The notes beneath the pieces are model-generated. The model was not told where the DNA came from. It did no database searches and worked only from the letters and a program-made list of their open reading frames with translations. This document shows, piece by piece, positions 31,082-42,470 of a stretch of DNA of 64,000 nt. The stretch is from the NCBI RefSeq assembly GCF_003933745.1, contig NZ_RSEB01000002.1, positions 124,001 to 188,000 on the forward strand, given 5' to 3'. The DNA is from Glycomyces terrestris (GTDB lineage Bacteria > Actinomycetota > Actinomycetes > Mycobacteriales > Micromonosporaceae). The translations under genes were made by a program, and so were the position numbers. Position 1 is the first letter of the stretch, and each line of letters starts with the position of its first letter.

Positions 31082-31618
31082 GTGCCGGTGCCCATTGCCA
31101 TCGCCCACCTGCACGAGCAGCTCGCCGCCTACCTCGACCGCTACCCGGAGTCCGAAGGGGACGTCGGCCCGCTCCTGGCGCTCGACTCCGCCGCCGGGTT
31201 CGAGCGGGCGACGATGCCCGGCCACGTGACCGCCTCCGCGATCGTCCTCGACGCCGCCGGCGCGGTGCTCCTCATCCACCACCGCGCCCTCGACCGCTGG
31301 TTCCAGCCCGGCGGCCACCTCGAACCGGACGACGAGACGCTGCCGGGCGCGGCCCTGCGCGAAGCGGTCGAGGAGACCGGCCTGCGCCCCGCTGACCTGG
31401 AGCTGCTGGACCCGGCCCCGATCCACATCGACGTCCACCCGATCCCCGCCAACCCCCGCAGAGGCGAAGGCGCCCACGACCACTACGACGTGCGCTACCT
31501 CTTCCGCTGCGCGAGCGGCGAACTCAACCCCCGCGCCGAGGAGGTCCACGCCGCCGAATGGCGGCCCGTCATCGACCTCGACAACGCCGATCTCGTGCAG
31601 CGCCTGAAGTCCTACTGA
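31082..31618 (+). CDS. Nudix hydrolase
   Basis: 178 residues from GTG 31082 (GTG 31088 is also possible). The Nudix box is GGHLEPDDETLPGAALREAVEETGL, fully canonical (GX5EX7REXXEEXG with spacing extended by one). The core contains TASAIVLDAAGAVLLIHHRALDRWFQPGGH. The substrate cannot be told. The 3' end overlaps the convergent small helix-turn-helix gene by seven bases. Confidence 0.93.
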   Translation: MPVPIAIAHLHEQLAAYLDRYPESEGDVGPLLALDSAAGFERATMPGHVTASAIVLDAAGAVLLIHHRALDRWFQPGGHLEPDDETLPGAALREAVEETGLRPADLELLDPAPIHIDVHPIPANPRRGEGAHDHYDVRYLFRCASGELNPRAEEVHAAEWRPVIDLDNADLVQRLKSY

Positions 31619-31866
31619 CCGCGGCGGTGGGCGGCCAGGTTCCGGTCGGCGACGTCCTGGCGGAGCATCCACGTGAGGGCGGAGTTGTGGAGGAGGGCCA
31701 CCAGGGCCGGGCGCGTCAAGTGGAGGGCCTCGGCGGTCCGGTCGAGGTGCCAGTCGTTGGCGGCGAGGGCTTCGAGGAGGCGGGCGCGGCGGGTCTGGGT
31801 CTCGGAGAGGCGGAAGGACTGAAGGAACGCGGGACGGCCCGCGGCGTCCAGGATCGCTTCGCCCAC
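31612..31866 (-). CDS. Small Fis-type helix-turn-helix protein
   Basis: 84 residues from GTG 31866. SETQTRRARLLEALAANDWHLDRTAEALHLTRPALVALLHN resembles the Fis/NtrC C-terminal DNA-binding helices. No other domain is present. The gene overlaps the end of the Nudix gene head-on. It is probably a small DNA-binding protein, with moderate support only. Confidence 0.55.
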   Translation of the reverse strand: MGEAILDAAGRPAFLQSFRLSETQTRRARLLEALAANDWHLDRTAEALHLTRPALVALLHNSALTWMLRQDVADRNLAAHRRGQ

Positions 31867-31993
31867 ATGGGCTTCGGGACTGCCGGCGGTGAATGAGGGC
31901 CGGTAGCGGACGAGCCTGAGCGTCGCCGCCCGTGCGCGCGAACGGGAAACGGGACCGCCGCGTGAGGCGGCCCCGTCACCGGGGGCGGCGCGA

Positions 31994-33178
31994 CTACAGG
32001 CCCGGGTCGCGGTTCCAGGTCCAGGCGTAGTTGGTGTCCTCGACGTCGAGGGCCGGCGCGCACAGTTCCAGGGGGCGGAAGGTGTCGACCATGACCGCGA
32101 GCTCGTCGAAGAAGTCGGCGCCGATCGAGCGTTCCGGTGCGCCCGGCTGCGGCCCGTGTGTGAAGCCGGACGGGTGCAGGGAGATCGAGCCCTGCTCGAT
32201 GCCGGAGCCGCGGCGGGCCTCGTAGTTGCCGCCGCAGTAGAACATCACCTCGTCGGAGTCGACGTTGTGGTGGTTGTAGGGCACCGGGATCGCGTCCGGG
32301 TGGTAGTCGACCTTGCGGGGCACGAAGTTGCAGATCACGAAGTTCGGGCCCTGGAACACCTGGTGCGCCGGCGGCGGCTGGTGGATGCGACCGGTGATGG
32401 GCTCGAAGTCGTGGATCGAGAACACCCACGGGTACAGGCACCCGTCCCAGCCGACCACGTCGAACGGGTGGTGCGCGTACGTGAACCGCGTCCACAGCGT
32501 CTGCGAGCCGCGGCCGCGGTGCTGCACGTACACGTCGACGTCCTCGCCGTCGACGAGCAGCGGCTCGGCCGGGCTGCGCAGGTCGCGCTCGCAGTACGGC
32601 GAGTGCTCCAGGAACTGGCCGCGCACCGACAGGTAGCGCTTGGGCGGCGTGATGTGCCCGGTCGACTCGACCACGAGCGTGCGCAGCGGCTCCTCGCCGA
32701 CCGGGACGATGCGGTAGATCGTGGACATCGGCATGATCAGGTAGTCGCCCTGCCCGATGTCGAGGGCCCCGAACGAGGTCTCCACGTGCGCCGCACCGGA
32801 CTCGACGTAGACGCACTCGTCGCCGATCGCGTTGCGGTACAAGGGCGAGGGCCGGTCGGCCACCGAGTACGAGATCCGCACGTCCGCATTGGACAGCAGG
32901 TGCTCGCGCCCGAGGACCGCGTCGCCGGCGGCGTCGAGCTTGTGGGTGCGGAAGTGCCGCGGCTTGAGCGGGTGGTTCGGGACCGGTTCGGCCCGCTCGG
33001 GCCGGTGCTCGGTGCTGGCGCTGATCGCGGTGGGCCGGAAGCGGTGGTACAGGAGCGAGGAGTCCGAGGAGAAGCCCTCCTGGCCCATGAGCTCCTCGGA
33101 GTACAGGCTCCCGTCGGCCTGCCGGAACTGCGTGTGTCGCTTGTCGGGGATCTGCCCGACCGAACGGTAGAACGGCAC
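31994..33178 (-). CDS. hmgA: Homogentisate 1,2-dioxygenase
   Basis: 394 residues. This non-haem Fe(II) enzyme opens homogentisate to 4-maleylacetoacetate in tyrosine and phenylalanine degradation. Recognisable segments are MPFYRSVGQIPDKRHTQFR, GDECVYVESGAAHVETSFG, GWDGCLYPWVFSIHDFEPITGRIHQPPPAHQVF (metal-site His residues) and PSGFTHGPQPG. It is divergent from the gene pair ending in fahA and about 4 kb from hppD, so the pathway is assembled here. Confidence 0.95.
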   Translation of the reverse strand: MPFYRSVGQIPDKRHTQFRQADGSLYSEELMGQEGFSSDSSLLYHRFRPTAISASTEHRPERAEPVPNHPLKPRHFRTHKLDAAGDAVLGREHLLSNADVRISYSVADRPSPLYRNAIGDECVYVESGAAHVETSFGALDIGQGDYLIMPMSTIYRIVPVGEEPLRTLVVESTGHITPPKRYLSVRGQFLEHSPYCERDLRSPAEPLLVDGEDVDVYVQHRGRGSQTLWTRFTYAHHPFDVVGWDGCLYPWVFSIHDFEPITGRIHQPPPAHQVFQGPNFVICNFVPRKVDYHPDAIPVPYNHHNVDSDEVMFYCGGNYEARRGSGIEQGSISLHPSGFTHGPQPGAPERSIGADFFDELAVMVDTFRPLELCAPALDVEDTNYAWTWNRDPGL

Positions 33179-33287
33179 GGCGACTCCTTCGTCGGTTCCC
33201 GCGGAGGCCGCGGCGGCGCCCCCGCACCCTGAGGATAACCCTCGCGCCGTCCGATTTCGACCGCTCCGCGCACCTCCCGGCGCGAAC

Positions 33288-33302
33288 GCGCACCGCGTGC
33301 GC
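33288..33302. promoter_or_regulatory. Palindrome in the hmgA / fahA divergent promoter region
   Basis: GCGCAC-CGC-GTGCGC is a perfect 15-bp dyad between the two divergent starts. It could be an operator for joint control of tyrosine catabolism; the binding protein is unknown. Confidence 0.4.
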
Positions 33303-33309
33303 GGACCGC

Positions 33310-33338
33310 TGGACCGGCGCGCGCCGAACCCCTAGGCT
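33310..33338 (+). promoter_or_regulatory. Leaderless promoter of the unknown gene-fahA operon
   Basis: -35 TGGACC (33310-33315), a 17-bp spacer and -10 TAGGCT (33333-33338) are followed by six bases and the ATG at 33345, implying a leaderless message. Confidence 0.55.
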
Positions 33339-33344
33339 CGGGGC

Positions 33345-34148
33345 ATGGCCGGACCGCTCCCCGCGATGCTGCGGGGCCTGATCGACGACGCCGCGCCGTT
33401 CCCGCCGGGGAACGCGCCCCTCGAAGCCGCCGTGCCCGCCCACCGCGGCTACCGCCAGTCCTGGTTCGAGCCCCTCATCGGCCCGCTCCTGGTCCCGCAG
33501 AGCCGCCTCGGCGACCTCGGCCCCGGCTCCGCGCTCGCCGGGCGCGGCCCGCTCCGCATCGGCGTCGTCGTGGACGGCGAGCTCGAAGCGCTCGCCGACG
33601 CCGTCGCCGCCCTCGCGCCGCAGGTCGCGGTCGTCCACTACGAGTCGCGGCACGCCCTCGACCACCTCGCCGAACACCTCGCCGGCAAGCCCGTGTTCGC
33701 GGAGATCCCCTTCGGCGAGGACGCCCTCGACGCCGTCCGCCCCACCGGGTTCACGCCCAAGTTCCGCACCGGAGGCCCCGCCGCCGAGTTCTTCCCGCCG
33801 CCCGAGACGCTCGCCGCCGCGATCTGCGGATGCCGGCGCCGCGGCCTCCAGTTCAAGCTCACCGCGGGCCTGCACCGCGCGGTCCGACGCACCGACCCGG
33901 CGACCGGCTTCGCCCACCACGGCTTCGTGAACGTCCTGGTCGCCGCCGACGCCGCCGCGAACGGGGCCGGCGTCGACGAGACCGCCGCGATCCTCGCCTC
34001 CGAGGACGCCGCCGACCTCGCCGCCCGCGCGAAGCGGCTCCTGGGCCGCCCGCGCGCCCTGTGGACCGGCTTCGGCTCGTGCAGCATCGACGAACCGCTC
34101 CAGGACCTCCTGGACCTGCGGCTCCTGACCAGAGGGGACGACGCATGA
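33345..34148 (+). CDS. Unknown protein coupled to fumarylacetoacetase
   Basis: 267 residues. Sequence such as LRIGVVVDGELEALADAVAALAPQVAVVHYES, VFAEIPFG, PKFRTGGPAAEFFPPPETLAAAICGCRRRGLQFKLTAGLHRAVR and GFVNVLVAADAA alternates strands and helices in the manner of a TIM barrel, with conserved-looking Lys, Glu and His residues. I do not recognise a named family. The stop overlaps the fahA ATG, so the product likely works on the homogentisate branch. The window contains no maleylacetoacetate isomerase, the step between HmgA and FahA. Confidence 0.7.
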   Translation: MAGPLPAMLRGLIDDAAPFPPGNAPLEAAVPAHRGYRQSWFEPLIGPLLVPQSRLGDLGPGSALAGRGPLRIGVVVDGELEALADAVAALAPQVAVVHYESRHALDHLAEHLAGKPVFAEIPFGEDALDAVRPTGFTPKFRTGGPAAEFFPPPETLAAAICGCRRRGLQFKLTAGLHRAVRRTDPATGFAHHGFVNVLVAADAAANGAGVDETAAILASEDAADLAARAKRLLGRPRALWTGFGSCSIDEPLQDLLDLRLLTRGDDA

Positions 34149-35368
34149 CCGCCACCAGCTGGGTCGAGGGCGCCGACCCCGGCCCGTTCGGCCTCGCCCA
34201 CCTCCCGTACGGGGTCTTCTCGACCCGCAAGGACCCGGCCCCGCGCATCGGGGTCCGCATCGGCGACCAGATCCTCGACCTGCGCGCGCTCGCGACCGGC
34301 ACGTTCTTCCTGCCGTGGATCCGGCCCGCGTTCCACGAGCACGCCCTGAACGCCTTCATGGCGATGGGCCCGCCCGCGTGGCGCCTGGTCCGCCACCAGC
34401 TCACCGAGCTCCTGTCGGACCGCCGCCACCAGGACCAGTCCGCGACGCTCCTCACCCCCGTCGACCGGGCGCACCTGCACCTGCCGTTCCACGTCGCCGA
34501 CTACGTCGACTTCTACGCCTCCGAGCACCACGCCGCGAACCTCGGCCGCCTCTTCCGGCCCGACGCCGAACCGCTGCTGCCCAACTGGAAGCACCTCCCT
34601 GTCGGCTACCACGGCCGCGCCGGCACCGTCGTCCCCTCCGGGACCCCGGTCGTGCGCCCCCGCGGCCAGCGCAAGACCCCCGACGGGCCCGTCGAGTTCG
34701 GGCCCAGCGCCCGCCTCGACATCGAGGCCGAGGTCGGCTTCGTCGTCGGCGTCGGCACCGACCTCGGCACGCCCGTGAACCCCGACGACTTCGCCGAGCA
34801 CGTCTTCGGCGCGGTCCTCGTCAACGACTGGTCCGCGCGCGACATCCAGGCGTGGGAGTACGTGCCGCTCGGCCCGTTCCTCGGCAAGTCCTTCGCGACC
34901 TCGATCGGCCACTGGGTGACGCCCCTCGACGCGCTCGCCGCCGCGAAGGCCGAGGCCCCCGTCCAGGACCCGGCGCCGCTCGGCTACCTCCAGGAGACCG
35001 AGCGCTTCGGCTACGACCTGTCGATGTCGGTGCGCTGGAACGGCACCCAGGTCTCGCGGCCGCCGTTCAAGGGCATGTACTGGACGCCGGCGCAGATGCT
35101 CGCGCACCTGACCGTCAACGGCGCCTCGCTGCGCACCGGCGACCTGTTCGCCTCCGGCACCGTCTCCGGCGCGGCCGCCGACGAGCGCGGCTCGTTCCTG
35201 GAGCTCACCTGGGGCGGGAAGGAGCCCGTCACGGTCGGCGACGGCGAGTCCCGCGCGTTCCTCGAGGACGGCGACACCGTCGTGCTGGAGGCGACCGCGC
35301 CGGGCCCGGACGGCTCGGTCATCGGCCTGGGCGAGGTGACCGGCACGATCCTGCCCGCCCCGCACTGA
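34145..35368 (+). CDS. fahA: Fumarylacetoacetase
   Basis: ATG 34145 overlaps the upstream stop; 407 residues. The enzyme hydrolyses fumarylacetoacetate to fumarate and acetoacetate, the last step of tyrosine degradation. The N-terminal SH3-like part (FGLAHLPYGVFSTRKDPAPRIGVRIGDQILDLRAL) is followed by the catalytic domain. That domain has DYVDFYASEHHAANLGRLFRP, the metal-site Glu residues in DIEAEVGFVVGVGT, and VLVNDWSARDIQAWEYVPLGPFLGKSFATS. Full length and intact. Confidence 0.96.
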   Translation: MTATSWVEGADPGPFGLAHLPYGVFSTRKDPAPRIGVRIGDQILDLRALATGTFFLPWIRPAFHEHALNAFMAMGPPAWRLVRHQLTELLSDRRHQDQSATLLTPVDRAHLHLPFHVADYVDFYASEHHAANLGRLFRPDAEPLLPNWKHLPVGYHGRAGTVVPSGTPVVRPRGQRKTPDGPVEFGPSARLDIEAEVGFVVGVGTDLGTPVNPDDFAEHVFGAVLVNDWSARDIQAWEYVPLGPFLGKSFATSIGHWVTPLDALAAAKAEAPVQDPAPLGYLQETERFGYDLSMSVRWNGTQVSRPPFKGMYWTPAQMLAHLTVNGASLRTGDLFASGTVSGAAADERGSFLELTWGGKEPVTVGDGESRAFLEDGDTVVLEATAPGPDGSVIGLGEVTGTILPAPH

Positions 35369-35420
35369 CCGGTCACCCGCCCGCCGTTCGCGTGACCGCC
35401 GGCGGCGGCCGTGTGGAAGG

Positions 35421-36461
35421 ATGTGCGGCGTGTTCGATGAGCAGCGAGTTGTCGTTTCGGCGGCTGAAGAGTCACTTCCGCTGGCGATCCGGGAACTCGA
35501 GCTCGACTTCGGCCCTGAGGCGAAGGTCGAGCAGATCGCTCCCGAGACGGCCGTGATCACCGCGCCCGGGCTCACCGCCCAGGAGGTCGCCGACCGGTGC
35601 ATCGCCGCGCCGCTGGTCTTCCCGCGCCACATCACCGTCCAGGCGGCGATGCTCGGCGCGGGCACCGGGATCGACCAGGTCGCCGAGGCCGCGCTCGCGG
35701 AGGTCCGCGAAGCCGGCATCGAGGGCGGCCTCGCCGTCCAGGTGTGGGCGAGCGGGCGCTCGGACTACGGGTTCGGGCCCGCGGCGCTGTTCGGGGCGAT
35801 CGCCGGCGAACTCGAGGAGGCCGGGTTCTCGGTCGCCAAGTCCGGGCGCGACCACGTGCTCTCCTGCTGCCTGACGCCGAACGGGATCCTGCTGGGCCTC
35901 AATGAGACCCGCGACAGCCTCAGCGACTGGCCCGGCGGCGGCGTGCGCCTGTCGAAGTCCCGCGACCAGATCTCGCGCGCCGAGTTCAAACTCGAGGAGG
36001 CCCTGCGCGAGTTCGGCCTCGACCTTCCCGCCGGCGGCAAGGCGGTCGACTTCGGCGCCGCGCCCGGCGGCTGGACCCGGATCCTGCGCCAGCGCCGCAT
36101 GCACGTGTGGGCCGTCGACCCGGGCGACCTGGACGAGCGGGTCGCTCGCGACCCGCAGGTCAAGCACCTGAAGCTCACCGCCGGGCGGTTCCTGCGCAGC
36201 AACCGCACCGTCTTCGACGTCGCGGTCAACGACATGCGCATGGATCCGAAGCTGAGCTGCGACCTCATGGTCCGCGCCGCCGAGCACCTCGCGCCCGGTG
36301 CGCTCGCGATCGTCACGCTCAAGACCGGCAGCCGGGACGTGCTCACGACGATCCAGGCGTGCCTGGCCTCGCTGGCGGGACCGTACGAGGTCCTGCACGC
36401 CCGCCAGCTCCGCCACAACCGGCACGAGATCACCGTGATCGCCCGCAGGACCGGCGCCTAG
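35421..36461 (+). CDS. FtsJ/RlmM-like rRNA 2'-O-ribose methyltransferase
   Basis: 346 residues from ATG 35421, preceded by GGAAGG; a GTG at 35430 is an alternative. The first 170 residues are a THUMP-like/RlmM-type N-terminal region. The C-terminal Rossmann methyltransferase has motif I AVDFGAAPGGWTRIL. A K-D-K-E-like tetrad is visible: Lys in RAEFKLEEAL, Asp in VAVNDMRMD, Lys in IVTLKTGSRD, Glu in NRHEITVIAR. It likely methylates the ribose of a 23S rRNA nucleotide, as RlmM does. Confidence 0.85.
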   Translation: MCGVFDEQRVVVSAAEESLPLAIRELELDFGPEAKVEQIAPETAVITAPGLTAQEVADRCIAAPLVFPRHITVQAAMLGAGTGIDQVAEAALAEVREAGIEGGLAVQVWASGRSDYGFGPAALFGAIAGELEEAGFSVAKSGRDHVLSCCLTPNGILLGLNETRDSLSDWPGGGVRLSKSRDQISRAEFKLEEALREFGLDLPAGGKAVDFGAAPGGWTRILRQRRMHVWAVDPGDLDERVARDPQVKHLKLTAGRFLRSNRTVFDVAVNDMRMDPKLSCDLMVRAAEHLAPGALAIVTLKTGSRDVLTTIQACLASLAGPYEVLHARQLRHNRHEITVIARRTGA

Positions 36462-36469
36462 CCCGGGCT

Positions 36470-38283
<1,814 letters not shown>

Positions 38284-38334
38284 CCGCGACGGCATCCCAA
38301 AGCATCCACTGAGCCACCAGCAGACGGGGACTAC

Positions 38335-39972
38335 ATGCACGCACCACACGGCGCCGACCTGCACTGCCGCACCTGGCAGACCGAGGCGGCCTACCGGATG
38401 CTCCAGAACAACCTCGACCCGGCGGTCGCCGAGCGCCCGGAGGACCTGGTCGTCTACGGCGGCACCGGGAAGGCCGCGCGCAGCCGCGACGACCTCGCCG
38501 CGATCCTGCGGACCCTGCTGACGCTCGCGCCCGACGAGACGCTCCTGGTCCAGTCGGGCCGCGCGGTCGGCGTCATGCGCACCCACGAGTGGGCCCCGCG
38601 CGTCCTCATCGCGAACTCGAACCTGGTGCCCGACTGGGCCACCTGGCCCGAGTTCCGGCGCCTGGAGTCCCTGGGCCTCACCATGTACGGGCAGATGACC
38701 GCGGGCTCGTGGATCTACATCGGCACGCAGGGCATCCTCCAGGGCACGTACGAGACGTTCGCGGCCGTCGCCGCGAAGCGCTTCGGCGGCACCCTCAAGG
38801 GCACGCTCACCGTGACCGCCGGCTGCGGCGGCATGGGCGGCGCGCAGCCGCTCGCGGTCACCATGAACGACGGCGTCTGCCTCATCGTCGAGGTCGACCC
38901 GCACCGCCTCCACCGCCGCGTCGAGACCCGCTACCTCGACACCGTCGCCGCCGACCTCGACGACGCCGTCGCCCAGGCGCTCGCCGCCAAGCGCGCCGGC
39001 GAGGCCAGGTCGATCGGCCTGGTCGGCAACGCCGCCGAGGTCCTGCCCGAGCTCCTCGCCCGCGGCGTCGAGGCCGACATCGTCACCGACCAGACCTCCG
39101 CGCACGACCCGCTGTCCTATGTGCCCGCCGGGGTGGACGTCGCCGACGCCGCCGGCCTCGCCGAGCGCGACCCGAACGCGTTCACCGACCGCGCCCGCGA
39201 ATCCATGGCCCGGCACGTGGAGGCCATGGTCGGCTTCCTCGACGCGGGCGCCGAGGTCTTCGACTACGGCAACTCGATCCGCGGCGAGGCCCTCGCGGGC
39301 GGCTTCGCGCGCGCCTTCGACTTCCCCGGGTTCGTGCCCGCCTACATCCGGCCCCTGTTCTGCGAAGGCAAGGGCCCCTTCAGGTGGGCCGCGCTCTCGG
39401 GCGACCCCGCCGACATCGCCGCCACCGACCGGGCCGTGCTCGACCTGTTCCCCGAGAACCGGACCCTGCACCGGTGGATCTCGCTCGCGCGCGAGCGCGT
39501 CGCGTTCCAGGGCCTCCCGGCCCGCATCTGCTGGCTCGGCCACGGCGAGCGCGACCTCGCGGGCGTGCGCTTCAACGAGCTCGTCGCCGACGGCACCCTC
39601 AAGGCCCCGATCGTCATCGGCCGCGACCACCTCGACTGCGGCTCGGTCGCCAGCCCCTACCGCGAGACCGAGGCGATGAAGGACGGCTCCGACGCGATCG
39701 CCGACTGGCCCCTGCTCAACGCCCTCGTGAACACCGCGTCGGGCGCGTCCTGGGTCTCGATCCACCACGGCGGCGGCGTCGGCATCGGCCGCTCGATCCA
39801 CGCCGGCCAGGTCACCGTCGCCGACGGCACCGCGCTGGCCGCGCAGAAGCTCGAACGGGTCCTCGCCAACGACCCCGCGATGGGCGTCATCCGGCACGTG
39901 GACGCCGGATACGAGGAGGCCGACCGCGTCGCCGCCGGCCACGGCGTCCGCATCCCCACCCGGGAGTCCTGA
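38335..39972 (+). CDS. hutU: Urocanate hydratase
   Basis: 545 residues, normal length. This NAD-dependent enzyme converts urocanate to imidazolonepropionate. Typical stretches are [65 protein letters not shown] and [19 protein letters not shown]. It is the first of five closely spaced hut genes; the intergenic distance to the next gene is zero. Confidence 0.97.
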   Translation: MHAPHGADLHCRTWQTEAAYRMLQNNLDPAVAERPEDLVVYGGTGKAARSRDDLAAILRTLLTLAPDETLLVQSGRAVGVMRTHEWAPRVLIANSNLVPDWATWPEFRRLESLGLTMYGQMTAGSWIYIGTQGILQGTYETFAAVAAKRFGGTLKGTLTVTAGCGGMGGAQPLAVTMNDGVCLIVEVDPHRLHRRVETRYLDTVAADLDDAVAQALAAKRAGEARSIGLVGNAAEVLPELLARGVEADIVTDQTSAHDPLSYVPAGVDVADAAGLAERDPNAFTDRARESMARHVEAMVGFLDAGAEVFDYGNSIRGEALAGGFARAFDFPGFVPAYIRPLFCEGKGPFRWAALSGDPADIAATDRAVLDLFPENRTLHRWISLARERVAFQGLPARICWLGHGERDLAGVRFNELVADGTLKAPIVIGRDHLDCGSVASPYRETEAMKDGSDAIADWPLLNALVNTASGASWVSIHHGGGVGIGRSIHAGQVTVADGTALAAQKLERVLANDPAMGVIRHVDAGYEEADRVAAGHGVRIPTRES

Positions 39973-41181
39973 ATGGACGCGGCGGGCTTCCGGCGGCTCT
40001 GGGACCAGATCGCGCCCATCGGACGCGCCGACAGCGGCGGCTACCTGCGCTTCTCCTGGAGCGAGGCCGACCTCGCGCTCCGCGCCTGGTTCGACGCGCA
40101 GGCCGCCGAGCGCGGCCTGCGCACCGAGACCGACCGCAACGGGAACCGGTACGCGCACTGGGACCCCGAACCCGGCGCGGCCGCGGACGGCCGCGCCGTC
40201 CTCACCGGCAGCCACTTCGACTCCGTGCCCCACGGCGGCGCCTACGACGGCCCCCTCGGGATCGTCTCCGCGCTCCTCGCCGTCGACGAGCTGCGCGCCG
40301 CCGGCTTCACACCCGCGCGGCCCGTCGTCATCGGCGCGTTCACCGAAGAGGAGGGCGGACGGTTCGGCGTCCCCTGCCTCGGCTCCCGCCTCATGGCCGG
40401 CGCGATCGACCCCGACCGCGCCCGCGCCCTCACCGACGCGGACGGCACCACCTTCGCCGAGGCCATGCGCGCCGCCGGCGCCGACCCCGACGCGCTCGGC
40501 CCCGACCCCGACCGCCTCGCCGCCACCGCCGCGTTCGTCGAACTCCACGTCGAGCAGGGCCGCGCGCTCGACGCGCCCGTCGGCGTCGCCAGCGCCATCT
40601 GGCCGCACGGGCGCTGGCGCATGGACTTCACCGGCGCGGGCGACCACGCCGGCACCACCCGCCTGCCCGACCGCCGCGACCCGATGCTCACCTTCGCGTT
40701 CGCCGTCCTCGCCGCCCGCAAGGAGGCCCGCCTCGCCGGGGGCCTCGCCACCGTCGGCCGCGTCGAAGCCGTCCCGAACGCCACCAACGCGATCGCCTCG
40801 CGGGTCACCGCCTGGCTCGACGCCCGCGCCCCCGACGAGGCCGTGCTCGCCGCGATCCTCGCCGGCTTCGAGTCCAAAGTGTGCGAACGCGCCGCCCGCG
40901 ACGGCACCGGCTTCGCGATCGCGCCCGAATCGGCGACCCCGATCGTCGAGTTCGACGCCGCGCTGCGCGACCGCCTCGCCGACCTCCTCGGCGGCGCGCC
41001 CGTGCTCCCCACCGGCGCGGGCCACGACGCGGGCGTCCTCGCCGCGCACGTGCCGACCGCGATGCTGTTCGTGCGCAACCCCACCGGCGTCTCCCACGCG
41101 CCCGGCGAGGCCGCGAGCGACGAGGACTGCGCCGCTGGCGTCGACGCCCTCGCCGCCGTCCTGCGGGAGCTCGCGTGCTGA
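39973..41181 (+). CDS. M20-family amidohydrolase (allantoate/carbamoyl amidohydrolase type) in the hut cluster
   Basis: 402 residues. The di-zinc M20 features are [52 protein letters not shown] and [11 protein letters not shown], matching the hydantoinase/carbamoylase branch. It directly abuts hutU and overlaps hutF. HutF yields N-formimino- to N-formyl-glutamate chemistry, which then needs a deformylase. No hutG is visible in the window, so this enzyme is the likely N-formylglutamate amidohydrolase, although the family name would suggest ureido substrates. Confidence 0.85.
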   Translation: MDAAGFRRLWDQIAPIGRADSGGYLRFSWSEADLALRAWFDAQAAERGLRTETDRNGNRYAHWDPEPGAAADGRAVLTGSHFDSVPHGGAYDGPLGIVSALLAVDELRAAGFTPARPVVIGAFTEEEGGRFGVPCLGSRLMAGAIDPDRARALTDADGTTFAEAMRAAGADPDALGPDPDRLAATAAFVELHVEQGRALDAPVGVASAIWPHGRWRMDFTGAGDHAGTTRLPDRRDPMLTFAFAVLAARKEARLAGGLATVGRVEAVPNATNAIASRVTAWLDARAPDEAVLAAILAGFESKVCERAARDGTGFAIAPESATPIVEFDAALRDRLADLLGGAPVLPTGAGHDAGVLAAHVPTAMLFVRNPTGVSHAPGEAASDEDCAAGVDALAAVLRELAC

Positions 41182-42470
41182 CCTACTGGGCCCGGCACGC
41201 CCGGCTGCCGGGCGGCATCGCGGACGCCGTCGCGATCGACGTCGCCGACGGCCGCATCACCGCCGTCACCCCCGGCGCCGCCCCGCGCGGCGAGATCCTC
41301 GGCGGCGTCGTCCTCCCCGGCTTCGCGAACACACACTCGCACGCGTTCCACCGGGCCCTGCGCGGCCGCGCCCACGACGCCGAGGGCACCTTCTGGACCT
41401 GGCGGCGCGGCATGTACGCGCTCGCCGCCCGCCTCGACCCCGACTCCTACCACCGGCTCGCGCGCGCCGTCTACGCCGAGATGGCCCTCGCCGGGATCAC
41501 CTGCGTCGGCGAGTTCCACTACCTCCACCACCAGGCCGGCGGCCGCCCCTACGCCGACCCGAACGCCATGGGCGAGGCCCTGGTCCAGGCCGCCGCCGAC
41601 GCCGGCATCCGCATCGCCCTGCTCGACGCGCTCTACCTCTCCGGCGGCTTCGGCAAGCCCCTCGAACCCGCGCAGCAGCGCTTCGGCGACACCGGCCTCG
41701 AAGGCTGGCTCGACCGCGTCGAACGCCTCAAGCCCCCCGCGCACGCCCGTGTCGGCGGCGCCGTCCACTCCGTGCGCGCCGTCCCCGACGAGGCCATCGC
41801 CGCGTTCGCGTGCTCCACCGAAGGCCGCCCCGTCCACGTGCACCTCTCCGAGCAGCGCGCCGAGAACGACGCCTGCCGCGCCGAGCACGGCTGCACCCCC
41901 ACCGAGCTCCTCGAACGCTGCGGGCTCCTCGGCCCCGACCTCACCGCCGTCCACGCCACCCACCTCACCGAGCACGACGTCGACCTCCTCGCCCGCTCCG
42001 GCACCGGCGTCGCCTTCTGCCCCACCACCGAACGCGACCTCGCCGACGGCATCGGACCCGCCCGCGCGCTCGCCGACGCCGGGGTCCGCCTCTCGCTCGG
42101 CACCGACTCGAACGCCGTCGTCGACATGTTCGAGGAGGCCCGCGCCCTCGAGATGCACGAGCGCCTCGTCAGCGAGGAGCGCGGCCGCTTCACCGCCGAC
42201 GCCCTCCACGCCGCCGCCACCGGCCACGCCGCCCTCGGCTTCCCCGACGCCGGGCGCATCGAGCCGGGCGCGCGCGCCGACCTCGTCGCCGTCGACCCCG
42301 CCACCCCGCGCACCGCCGGGGCCCGCCCCGACGGCATCCTCTACGCCGCCGCCGCGGCCGACGTCACCGACGTCGTCGCCGACGGCCGCCACATCGTCCA
42401 CGAGGGACGCCACCGGTACATCGACGCCGGCGCCGAACTCCGCGAAGCGATCGGGGAGCTCTGGCAATGA
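41175..42470 (+). CDS. hutF: Formimidoylglutamate deiminase
   Basis: GTG at 41175 gives 431 residues and overlaps the previous gene by seven bases. It is an amidohydrolase-superfamily enzyme that releases ammonia from N-formimidoyl-L-glutamate. Metal ligands are visible in [42 protein letters not shown] and [11 protein letters not shown]. The HutF-type [15 protein letters not shown] segment is present. Ends overlapping hutI by four bases. Confidence 0.93.
   Translation: MLTYWARHARLPGGIADAVAIDVADGRITAVTPGAAPRGEILGGVVLPGFANTHSHAFHRALRGRAHDAEGTFWTWRRGMYALAARLDPDSYHRLARAVYAEMALAGITCVGEFHYLHHQAGGRPYADPNAMGEALVQAAADAGIRIALLDALYLSGGFGKPLEPAQQRFGDTGLEGWLDRVERLKPPAHARVGGAVHSVRAVPDEAIAAFACSTEGRPVHVHLSEQRAENDACRAEHGCTPTELLERCGLLGPDLTAVHATHLTEHDVDLLARSGTGVAFCPTTERDLADGIGPARALADAGVRLSLGTDSNAVVDMFEEARALEMHERLVSEERGRFTADALHAAATGHAALGFPDAGRIEPGARADLVAVDPATPRTAGARPDGILYAAAAADVTDVVADGRHIVHEGRHRYIDAGAELREAIGELWQ

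Noticed and set aside
38589-41174. In-frame extension upstream of hutF
   Set aside because: It overlaps hutU and the amidohydrolase in another frame and is Arg/Pro-rich; the real hutF start is at 41175.
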